From: Bosea sp. (in: a-proteobacteria)
Lineage (GTDB): Bacteria; Pseudomonadota; Alphaproteobacteria; Rhizobiales; Beijerinckiaceae
DNA length: 64,000 nucleotides
Direction of reading: 5' to 3'
Assembly (NCBI GenBank): GCA_023910605.1
Contig: JAAVVV010000001.1
Coordinates: forward strand, 548,698 to 612,697
The position numbers were made by a program, and so were the translations under genes. Under the pieces are notes generated by a model. It was given only the letters and a program-made list of their open reading frames with translations, was not told the DNA's origin and made no database searches. Below are positions 56,945 to 63,037 of the stretch, one piece after another. The stretch's first letter is position 1. The number at the start of each line of letters is the position of its first letter.

Positions 56945-58438
56945 TCAATCTGCGATGAAGCCGACACGGCCGCGGTAGCCATGGGCGGCGGCAGGCTTGC
57001 CCGCGCCGTAGATCTTGTTGAGGCGGCCCAGGAGCACGCCCTGCGCGTCATGGGCGTCGACGAAGCCGTCATCGGGCCTTGCGATCTGGCCAGGGTCAGC
57101 GGGCCGCGCCAGATAGGGCGTCACCATGATCAGCAGTTCCGTCTCGCTGCGCTGGTAGTCGCGCGAGCGGAAGAGTGCGCCGAGGATTGGCAGGTTGAGC
57201 AGGCCGGGAAAGCCGTTGATCGCCTGCCGCGAGGCTTGCTGGATCAGGCCTGCCGTCATCATCGAGCCGCCCGACGGCACTTCGATGGTGGTGTCTGCCT
57301 TGCGCACCCGGAAGCCCGGCACCTGGATGTTGCCGATCGAGCGGGCGTTCTCGACATCGATCTCGGTGACTTCGGTGGCGACGCGCATGCTGATGCGCCC
57401 CTCCGACAGCACGACCGGGGTGAAGTTGAGCGACACGCCGAAGGGCTTGAATTCGACGCTGGTCTGGCAGGTCGGCGCCACGCCCGGGATGGCGGAGGCC
57501 TGGCAACTCTGGCTGGCCGGCACCGGGATTTCCCCGCCGGCCGTGAACTTCGCCGACTCGCCCGACACCGCCGTGAGCGTGGGCTCGGCGAGGATGCGCG
57601 AGACGCCCGCGCGCTCCATGGCGCGCAGGACGGCGCCGTTGGAGCTTGCGCCAAGGTTCACGCTGGAATCGGGCTGCGAGAGGTTGACCGTGAACGGGTT
57701 GCTGAGCTTGCCGGCCACGTCGAAGCCGCGCGTGATCCAGCTCCCTGCCGCATCGACCCCGAGCTGCTTCATGGTCTGGCGCGAGACTTCCGCGATGGTG
57801 ACCTTGAGCAGGACCTGGTCGCGGCCCCGGATGGTGAGCGAGTTGATGACCGCGCCGGTGGTTGCGCCGCCCCCGCCGCCCCCGCCGCCCCCGCCGCCCC
57901 CGCCACCCGAGACGCCGACGAAGGCGCGCGCGATGTCCATGGCCTGCGTGGCGTCGGAGGCGTTCGCCACGTTGCCGATGAGCAGGATCGAGTCGCCCGC
58001 GGGCTTCACCTCGATCTCGGCGCGCGGCAGCGCGGTGCGCAGCGTCTGGCGCAGCACGTTGAGGTCCCTGCCGACCGCGATGTCGAGCGTGGCGATCTGC
58101 TGGCCGTCGGCATCCATCGCGAAGATGGAGGTCGCGCCGTCGGCGACCCCGATGATGAACAGCTTGCGGGCGGAGCGCACCACGGCATTGGCCACCTTCG
58201 GGTTGGCGACGAAGACCTCCCTGGCGTCGCGCGGCAGCTCGATGATGATCGATTTGCCGATGGACAGGTCGATCCGCTGGCCGGTGCCGGCGGCGCCCCG
58301 CGTGCTGATGCGGTGGCTGGAGGAGGCGTTCTGCGCCTCGGCGGCGCTGATGGCGAACTGGGCCGGGATGGCCACGGCTGCGGCCATGGCGGCCAGCCGG
58401 ATCATGCGGGAGCTGGGAAGCAGGCTGCTTCGGGTCAT
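56945..58438 (-). CDS. cpaC: CpaC/RcpA, outer-membrane secretin of the Flp pilus
   Basis: Outer-membrane pore of 497 aa. A signal peptide (cleavage near ISAAEA|Q) leads to the pilus N-domain (IDLSIGKSIIIELPRDAREVFVANPKVANAVV) and a BON-like domain (ALPRAEIEVKPAGDSILLIGNV). The secretin domain follows, with VTEIDVENARSIGNIQVPGFRVRKA, then TAGLIQQASRQAINGFPGL and ALFRSRDYQRSETELLIMVTP. A run of 14 glycines (57866-57907) joins the N-terminal and secretin parts. The start is the ATG at 58438; a GTG at 58450 is possible. Confidence 0.93.
   Translation of the reverse strand: MTRSSLLPSSRMIRLAAMAAAVAIPAQFAISAAEAQNASSSHRISTRGAAGTGQRIDLSIGKSIIIELPRDAREVFVANPKVANAVVRSARKLFIIGVADGATSIFAMDADGQQIATLDIAVGRDLNVLRQTLRTALPRAEIEVKPAGDSILLIGNVANASDATQAMDIARAFVGVSGGGGGGGGGGGGGGATTGAVINSLTIRGRDQVLLKVTIAEVSRQTMKQLGVDAAGSWITRGFDVAGKLSNPFTVNLSQPDSSVNLGASSNGAVLRAMERAGVSRILAEPTLTAVSGESAKFTAGGEIPVPASQSCQASAIPGVAPTCQTSVEFKPFGVSLNFTPVVLSEGRISMRVATEVTEIDVENARSIGNIQVPGFRVRKADTTIEVPSGGSMMTAGLIQQASRQAINGFPGLLNLPILGALFRSRDYQRSETELLIMVTPYLARPADPGQIARPDDGFVDAHDAQGVLLGRLNKIYGAGKPAAAHGYRGRVGFIAD
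57866..57907 (-). repeat. GC-only 9-bp tandem repeat encoding 14 glycines in cpaC
   Basis: On the coding strand the tract is GGT, GGC, then four copies of GGG-GGC-GGC. It encodes 14 consecutive glycines between the BON-like and secretin domains. Gains or losses of 9-bp units would keep the frame and change only linker length. Confidence 0.85.
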
Positions 58439-58446
58439 GTTCGATC

Positions 58447-59229
58447 TCACTGCTTCGCGGACTGGGAAGTGACGCCGAACCGGACCAGGGTCAGCCCCTG
58501 GCGGTCGCCGTTCTCGGGCATGGGTTCTTTGGCGTCGGCGAGGGAGCGCAGCGCGAGCGAGAGCGTTCCGGACTTCTGCGCGAGGGTCACGGTCTCCACC
58601 TGCCGGGGATCAAGCTCGAGCGTGGCCGTCTCGCCCACGATCACCTTCTCGCCGTTGCGGTCCTGCGTGTTGGGGCCGATGGCGAGCACGCGGATGTTGG
58701 TCAGGATGGTTTCGCTGTTGAAGCTGTCGCCGGAATCCTCCTTGGCGGTCTTGACGATGTCGACGCGGTCATTGGGCAGAACGAAGCCGCCCGCCGTGCT
58801 GTTGCCGGAGCGGTCGATGGAGATGGCGATGGCGCGCTTGCCGGACGGCAGCACGGCGGCGAGGAAGCCCGAGCCTTCGGCGCGGATGAGCTTCTCGCGG
58901 CGGATGGGTTCATTGGCGATGAAGGAGGAGCGGACGAGCGAGCCGATCACCTCCTTGTCGACCGCGGCGGCCTCCTCCTTGCGGAAGACGAGCTGCGGCA
59001 CGCTGTCCATCGGCCAGGCAACCCAGCGCACGTCGTTCTGGCTGAGTGTGTTGCCCAGCGGCAGGTCGGTGGCCGCAACCAGCACCTCGACGGTGCGCGC
59101 GGACGAGCCTTCCTTCGCGGCCTTGGCCGGATCGGGGGCGGGCGCCGGCGAAATCATCATGTACGCCGCGAACATGGTCAGCAGCGAGATTCCAAGGACA
59201 GCAGCTCTGGCGCGCGTTAAACCCAACAT
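58447..59229 (-). CDS. cpaB: CpaB/RcpC, pilus assembly protein with SAF domain
   Basis: Periplasmic protein of 260 aa anchored by an N-terminal helix (about 5-25). The SAF-like domain begins EVLVAATDLPLGNTLSQNDVRWVAWP near 47-72. SGKRAIAISIDRSGNSTAGGFVLPNDRVDIV near 128-158 is the RcpC signature. It interacts with the secretin CpaC, whose gene starts 8 bp downstream. The start at 59229 fits the family; an upstream in-frame start at 59268 would add a leader. A near-CtrA site lies 64-78 bp upstream. Confidence 0.9.
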   Translation of the reverse strand: MLGLTRARAAVLGISLLTMFAAYMMISPAPAPDPAKAAKEGSSARTVEVLVAATDLPLGNTLSQNDVRWVAWPMDSVPQLVFRKEEAAAVDKEVIGSLVRSSFIANEPIRREKLIRAEGSGFLAAVLPSGKRAIAISIDRSGNSTAGGFVLPNDRVDIVKTAKEDSGDSFNSETILTNIRVLAIGPNTQDRNGEKVIVGETATLELDPRQVETVTLAQKSGTLSLALRSLADAKEPMPENGDRQGLTLVRFGVTSQSAKQ

Positions 59230-59292
59230 GGTGACCCACCCGATGGAGACGTTTCTCGACGTCACCATGCGGGCCGAATCGTCAACTTATGG

Positions 59293-59307
59293 TTAATTGC
59301 GCGTTGA
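59293..59307 (-). promoter_or_regulatory. Near-match CtrA box (TTAA-N7-TTGA) upstream of cpaB
   Basis: On the plus strand TTAA, seven bases, TTGA: seven of eight consensus bases. The minus strand also carries TTAACCAT (59296-59289), the well-known CtrA half-site. It lies between the cpaA stop and the cpaB start, so cpaB onward may have its own CtrA-dependent promoter. Confidence 0.35.
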
Positions 59308-59349
59308 TGATTTTGCTGTGCCGTTGCGTAAGTCAGGATCGGACTTGTC

Positions 59350-59865
59350 TCAGCCGAACAGGACGACCGATTTCCAGATCGCGGACTCAGGGAAGATGCA
59401 CAGCCCGGCCAGCGCCAGCGCAATGCCATAGGGCACGCCGTTGCGCGGCGCGTGAAGTCGCTCCAGCCAGCCCCACCCCCATGCGAAGCGCGGCAGCGGC
59501 TGGGTGCGCATGTGCAGGATCGACAAGGTGACCAGACCGCCCAGGAAGCTGGAGATCACCACGTAATGGGGCAGAAGCTCCGGCCCGATCCACAGCGCGG
59601 TCGCGGCGGCGAGCTTGGCGTCACCCCCGCCGATCCAGCCCCTGGCGAACATGCCGAAGCAGACCACCAGCACCAGAACGCCTGAGCCCAGATGCCACGC
59701 CAGCGTCTCGAGCGGCATCTGCACTGCGGTGGCGAAGACGCAGAAGGCGGCGACGAGGCCGAGCGTGATGCGGTTGGAGATGCGCATCGAGAACAGGTCG
59801 CTCGCGGCGGCAAATGCCATGAAGGCCGGAAAAACCAGCAAGGTGGCGAGAGTCATGGCGGACAT
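59350..59865 (-). CDS. cpaA: CpaA/TadV, prepilin peptidase (A24 family)
   Basis: Inner-membrane aspartyl protease of 171 aa that cleaves Flp prepilin and TadE/TadG pseudopilins. The catalytic aspartates are in ASDLFSMRISNRI (Asp23) and the GxGD motif GGGDAKL (Asp82). It has about four to five hydrophobic segments. It is the short form without the N-methylase domain, normal for Tad systems. It lies 208 bp downstream of the second pilin gene; 59866-60073 holds part of the repeated hairpin but no gene. Confidence 0.92.
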   Translation of the reverse strand: MSAMTLATLLVFPAFMAFAAASDLFSMRISNRITLGLVAAFCVFATAVQMPLETLAWHLGSGVLVLVVCFGMFARGWIGGGDAKLAAATALWIGPELLPHYVVISSFLGGLVTLSILHMRTQPLPRFAWGWGWLERLHAPRNGVPYGIALALAGLCIFPESAIWKSVVLFG

Positions 59866-60013
59866 GGAAGCCTCCGTTCCGGACCGGTGAAGCCCTCCGG
59901 CATCAGCCGGGGAGCATGAACATCGCGTTTGGCGGCAACAGGGACAGCGACGCGATCGCCGCGCTTTGGCGGACCCGGCCGCGCCATGGGCGCAGCCTGC
60001 CGCGAGCGGAGGA

Positions 60014-60064
60014 GCCAGGCGCCCGGGCCGGGACCACGGGGCGCCCGGCCACGAAGCGCCTGGC
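60014..60064 (-). promoter_or_regulatory. Large inverted repeat after the distal pilin gene
   Basis: GCCAGGCGC (60014-60022) pairs with GCGCCTGGC (60056-60064), with further GC-rich pairing inside. It follows the pilin stop and lacks a U-tract, so it may be an mRNA-stabilising or processing hairpin, not a terminator. An identical-plan copy at 60281-60331 follows the proximal pilin. Confidence 0.5.
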
Positions 60065-60073
60065 TTTGGTGGA

Positions 60074-60241
60074 TCAGGTATTCATGTTTGCGGCGATCGA
60101 ACTGAAATAATCCACCAACCGTGCGCCGAGCGCGCGCCATGACGCGATGCAGGCCACGGCGATGAGGGCGGCGATCAGGCCGTATTCGATTGCGGTCGCG
60201 CCGGACTCGTCCCTGGCGAAGCGATTCATGAGATTGGTCAT
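60074..60241 (-). CDS. Flp/Fap-type pilin, distal copy
   Basis: Major subunit-type prepilin of 55 aa. A short basic leader MTNLMNRFARDESG is cleaved after Gly14, giving ATAIEYGLIAALIAVACI with the conserved Glu-Tyr at mature positions 5-6. The C-terminus reads LVDYFSSIAANMNT. AGAGGA precedes the start. It is the second of two tandem pilin genes and differs from the first at about six residues, mostly near the C-terminus, which would be exposed on the pilus. Confidence 0.93.
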   Translation of the reverse strand: MTNLMNRFARDESGATAIEYGLIAALIAVACIASWRALGARLVDYFSSIAANMNT

Positions 60242-60280
60242 TGTGGTCCTCTGGGTTGGATTGGGCTGGAGGAGCCAGGA

Positions 60281-60331
60281 GCCAGGCGCCCGGGCCGGGA
60301 CCACGGGGCACCCGGCCACGAAGCGCCTGGC
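60281..60331 (-). promoter_or_regulatory. Large inverted repeat between the two pilin genes
   Basis: Copy of the hairpin at 60014-60064, with one visible base change in the central part. Placed between the pilin genes, it could trim or stabilise the upstream pilin message and let the two be expressed at different levels. Confidence 0.5.
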
Positions 60332-60340
60332 TTTGGTGGA

Positions 60341-60508
60341 TCAGGTATTCATGTTTGCGGCGATCCAATTGAAATAAACCACCAACCGTCCGCCCAGCGC
60401 GCGCCATGACGCGATGCAGGCCACGGCGATGAGGGCGGCGATCAGGCCGTATTCGATTGCGGTCGCGCCGGACTCGTCCTTGGCGAAGCGATTCATGAGA
60501 TTGGACAT
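60341..60508 (-). CDS. Flp/Fap-type pilin, proximal copy
   Basis: A 55-aa prepilin almost identical to the distal copy. Leader MSNLMNRFAKDESG, cleavage after Gly14, mature start ATAIEYGLIAALIAV. The C-terminus reads LVVYFNWIAANMNT, where the other copy has LVDYFSSIAANMNT. AAGGAG stands eight bases before the start, a stronger ribosome site than that of the distal copy. As the first gene of the run, next to an AT-rich promoter region, it is probably the major pilin. Confidence 0.93.
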   Translation of the reverse strand: MSNLMNRFAKDESGATAIEYGLIAALIAVACIASWRALGGRLVVYFNWIAANMNT

Positions 60509-61031
60509 TGGGAGCACTCCTTAAACACCACGGTTGTGTCGATCGTCGCTGGCTTCCTGTCCAGAAATCGTCGACTGACCGGACCATACCGATGATATCT
60601 TGCAGTTTCGTTAAATCAAAAACAGACTTGACTGTATCAGTGCAACGTATAGATTATAGTTAATTGACACTTTAACTTTAATGATTTCAAGCAAAAGCTC
60701 GTTTATGAAATCCTAATATGACACATATACAAAAGATAATTACGTTTTTATCAAATCTAATCTCAATAAATACGGCGCCATCCAAATATCTATCAAGGTG
60801 AGCTTGATGAAAATCCGTGCTTGAACCATGGCTGGCATCGCGCCCGGCGCCGTATTGCACGCCCGTCCGGCTTGCCCGACGCTGCAAGCGGGACCATGTT
60901 GCCGCCATTCCCCGGCGTTTCCCCGGCGTTTCCCTGGCCGGGCCTGCTTTCACGGCGCTGGCGTTATCAAATTCTTCACCATGATCGGTTCAGATGCAGC
61001 CGGACAGCAACGCATTCGGGACAACGACGCC
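60509..61031. other. AT-rich divergent intergenic region upstream of the pilin and pilus N-domain genes
   Basis: 523 bp with no credible gene. About 60590-60820 is strikingly AT-rich, unlike the rest of the window, with TTAA at 60611, 60661, 60673 and 60679. A plus-strand promoter-like pair TTGACT-N16-TAGATT lies at 60628-60655. From about 60830 the sequence returns to high GC. The region should hold the pilin promoter (minus) and that of the gene at 61032 (plus). AT-rich DNA of this kind is a typical target of MucR/Ros-like silencers. Confidence 0.6.
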
Positions 61032-61586
61032 ATGCCGGTCAGGTATCATCACGCGGATCACACCAGGAAGCGCGCCGCAGCTCTGGCCTGCGTCAGGCTG
61101 CTTGTGCTGGCGTCGCTCGCGCTCGGGTTGCCGGGCGCCCAGGCGACCGCCACCGAGACCACCGCCGCCGGGACCGCCGCCGCCGGGACCACCGCCGCCG
61201 GGACCGCCGCCGCCGTGCAGGTCGTCGTCGACCAGGCCAAGGTCATCCGCCTTCCCGAAAAGACCCAGACAGTCATCGTCGGCAATCCCATGATCGCCGA
61301 CATTGCAGTTCAGAAGAACGGCATCCTCGTCGTCACCGGGAAGAGCTTTGGCGTGACCAACTTCATCGCTCTCGATGGCGGCGGCCGGATGCTGGCTGAA
61401 TCGCGCGTCACGGTCAGCGCCGCGTCCGACTCCGTCGTGGTCGTCCAGCGCGGCATGGAACGCGAATCCTATTCATGCGCCCCAAGGTGCCAGCCCGCGA
61501 TCCAGCTTGGCGATTCCATCAAGTTCTTCGACGAGGTCGGCGGGCAGGCGACGAACCGCAGCAAGATGGCCGCCCCGTCGCGCTGA
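61032..61586 (+). CDS. Pilus assembly N-domain (secretin N-terminal-like) exported protein
   Basis: A 184-aa exported protein with the domain found at the N-terminus of CpaC secretins, but no secretin part. Signal sequence: LACVRLLVLASLALGLPGAQA. A Thr/Ala/Gly repeat follows, then the domain: VQVVVDQAKVIRLPEKTQTVIVGNPMIADIAV, ILVVTGKSFGVTNFIALDG. The tail carries two cysteines (SCAPRCQPAIQLGD). It is divergent from the pilins and upstream of two pseudopilins, so it likely acts at the secretin or outer membrane. The start at 61032 is favoured by the signal peptide; ATG 60981 is possible. Confidence 0.78.
   Translation: MPVRYHHADHTRKRAAALACVRLLVLASLALGLPGAQATATETTAAGTAAAGTTAAGTAAAVQVVVDQAKVIRLPEKTQTVIVGNPMIADIAVQKNGILVVTGKSFGVTNFIALDGGGRMLAESRVTVSAASDSVVVVQRGMERESYSCAPRCQPAIQLGDSIKFFDEVGGQATNRSKMAAPSR
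61158..61214 (+). repeat. 15-bp tandem repeat encoding TTAAG/TAAAG
   Basis: About four units of ACC-(ACC/GCC)-GCC-GCC-GGG alternate between TTAAG and TAAAG, giving a flexible Ala/Thr/Gly linker between the signal peptide and the pilus N-domain. Units are multiples of three, so copy changes keep the frame. Confidence 0.85.
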
Positions 61587-61719
61587 GGCCGCCATTGCGC
61601 CCGGCGCGGTTAAGCCTAATCGCATCTTGACGCCGGGTTCGGCATGGCCGCGCAACGGACTAACACTTCTGCAAACAATGCTTGCTAGTTCTTCCACCAG
61701 GTTTTGGAGGGGCTCGGGC

Positions 61720-62289
61720 ATGACGTCCAGCGTGAACAGGGTTCCGGTCGCCAGGGGCATGCTGCGGCGCTTCCGCCGCGATCGCAAAGGCGCCACGGCC
61801 GTCGAGTTCGGCTTGCTCGCCATGCCGTTCTTCTTCATGCTCTTCCTGATCGTGGAGATGGCGATGGTCTTCTGGACCCGGCAGATCCTGCAGGAGTCTG
61901 TCTCGCAGGCGGCCCGCACCATCCTCACCGGCCAGAGCCGCAGTCTCTACACCGGCACCGTCGCCGTGCAGACCGCCGCCTTCCGTAAAGCCATCTGCGC
62001 GCGCATGACCACGTCGTCGACCTGCGAGAGCAGGCTGTTCATCGACGTGCAGCCGGTAGGCGCCGGTTTTCCCGCCGCCCAGGCCGCCAGCATGATCTCG
62101 GCCCGCACCATCAACGCCGCCTCCTTCATGATGCGCCCGGTGGCTGAGAAGGAAGTTGCGGTCGTCCGCGTGGCCTACACGATGCCGGTGTTTTCGCCGG
62201 GCTTTTTCGGCCAACTCGCGCGGCTGAACACGGGCGAGAACGTGGTCCAGGCCGTGGTGGCGTTCAAGGCCGAACCTTACTCGTCATGA
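61720..62289 (+). CDS. TadE-like pseudopilin
   Basis: A 189-aa membrane pseudopilin. A basic leader ending DRKG is followed by ATAVEFGLLAMPFFFMLFL, so the prepilin-type site is after Gly24 with Glu at mature position 5, and a hydrophobic helix follows. The periplasmic part contains a cysteine pair near residues 87-102 (KAICARMTTSSTCES). CpaA should process it. GGAGGGG stands nine bases before the ATG. The frame is open upstream to 61375 only as a shadow of the preceding gene. The next pseudopilin starts 19 bp later. Confidence 0.85.
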   Translation: MTSSVNRVPVARGMLRRFRRDRKGATAVEFGLLAMPFFFMLFLIVEMAMVFWTRQILQESVSQAARTILTGQSRSLYTGTVAVQTAAFRKAICARMTTSSTCESRLFIDVQPVGAGFPAAQAASMISARTINAASFMMRPVAEKEVAVVRVAYTMPVFSPGFFGQLARLNTGENVVQAVVAFKAEPYSS

Positions 62290-62308
62290 GAATGTGAGAG
62301 CGCGCCCC

Positions 62309-62923
62309 ATGAGTGCCCCCGATTTGCCTGCCCGCCGCCGCGTGCCGAGCCTGCGCAAGGATGAGCGCGGCGTGGCGGCAGTGGAATTCGCTTTCGTCGC
62401 CCCCATCATGCTCGCCCTGCTGGTCGGTCTCGTCGATATCAGCAGCGCGCTCTCGATGAAATGGCGCGTGGTTCAGCTCAACAGGACGCTCGCTGACCTG
62501 ACCTCGCAGAGCAACTCGCTGACCACCGCCCAGATCGACAACATCTTCACCGCCAGCGCCGTTGTGCTGTCGCCCTACAACGGCAAGCTGCCGCGCATGG
62601 AGATTTCCAGCGTTGTGGTGGGCACGGACCGCAAGGCCCGCGTCTGCTGGAGCGAGGCCCGTGAGGACGGCAAGCCGGGAACGCTGCTCAAGACCGTGGC
62701 CGGGCTCACCAAGGGCACGATCGTGCCGCTGCCCAATAACGACATGGCGGTGCCGACCTATTCCTACATCGTCGCCACGACGAAGCTGGACTTTGGCGGC
62801 AACCTCACGCCCAGTTTCCAGATAAGCTCCAAGCCGATGTTTTTCCGGCCGCGAGCCGGCAATACCACCACCAATTCCCAACAGGTCGAGCGCAGCGGCC
62901 AGCCGGTATGCGCCGCGACCTGA
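62309..62923 (+). CDS. TadE/TadG-like pseudopilin
   Basis: A 204-aa pseudopilin. Leader RKDERG, then VAAVEFAFVAPIMLALLVGLVDISSAL, with cleavage after Gly21 and the conserved Glu at mature position 5. The periplasmic domain has two cysteines (VCWSEA and the C-terminal VCAAT). It is shorter than classical TadG and lacks a von Willebrand A domain. GAGAG lies eight bases before the ATG at 62309; a GTG at 62294 is possible. It is co-oriented with the TadE gene. Confidence 0.83.
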   Translation: MSAPDLPARRRVPSLRKDERGVAAVEFAFVAPIMLALLVGLVDISSALSMKWRVVQLNRTLADLTSQSNSLTTAQIDNIFTASAVVLSPYNGKLPRMEISSVVVGTDRKARVCWSEAREDGKPGTLLKTVAGLTKGTIVPLPNNDMAVPTYSYIVATTKLDFGGNLTPSFQISSKPMFFRPRAGNTTTNSQQVERSGQPVCAAT

Positions 62924-63037
62924 GGCTGCGACAGGCCTCTTTCCCGCAGGCATGACAGTGCGGCGGCGCAGCTCCAGGCAGCGCAGAAGCCATGATGTGG
63001 CTTGCGCGCGCGCGCCGGAGCGCGCAAGGGATCGTCG

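Larger units (their letters stand above)
60008..60241 (-). repeat. Tandem duplication unit 1 (pilin gene plus downstream hairpin)
   Basis: The segment from GGAGCCAGGCGCC to the pilin start is repeated at 60275-60508 with a 267-bp period. Only scattered base differences are seen, several of them at the 3' end of the pilin gene. The unit includes a pilin gene and the inverted repeat after it. Confidence 0.88.
60275..60508 (-). repeat. Tandem duplication unit 2 (pilin gene plus downstream hairpin)
   Basis: Second copy of the 267-bp-period duplication described at 60008-60241. It carries the promoter-proximal pilin gene and its own GCCAGGCGC/GCGCCTGGC hairpin at 60281-60331. Confidence 0.88.

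Noticed and set aside
56927..59296. 789-codon plus-strand frame over cpaB and cpaC
   Set aside because: Antisense shadow; it even translates the glycine tract into Ala/Pro. No start signal or domain.
60008..60508. Considered as an insertion sequence or integron-like repeat
   Set aside because: No transposase, no terminal inverted repeats at the unit ends, and each unit holds a functional pilin gene; a simple tandem duplication explains it.
59853..60587. 244-codon minus-strand frame with internal protein repeats over the pilin genes
   Set aside because: The repeats come from the 267-bp DNA duplication read out of frame. The true products are the two 55-aa pilins in another frame.
60661..60682. 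TTAA clusters in the AT-rich region as CtrA boxes
   Set aside because: The spacings are 8 and 2 bases, not 7, and TTAA is expected often by chance in AT-rich DNA.
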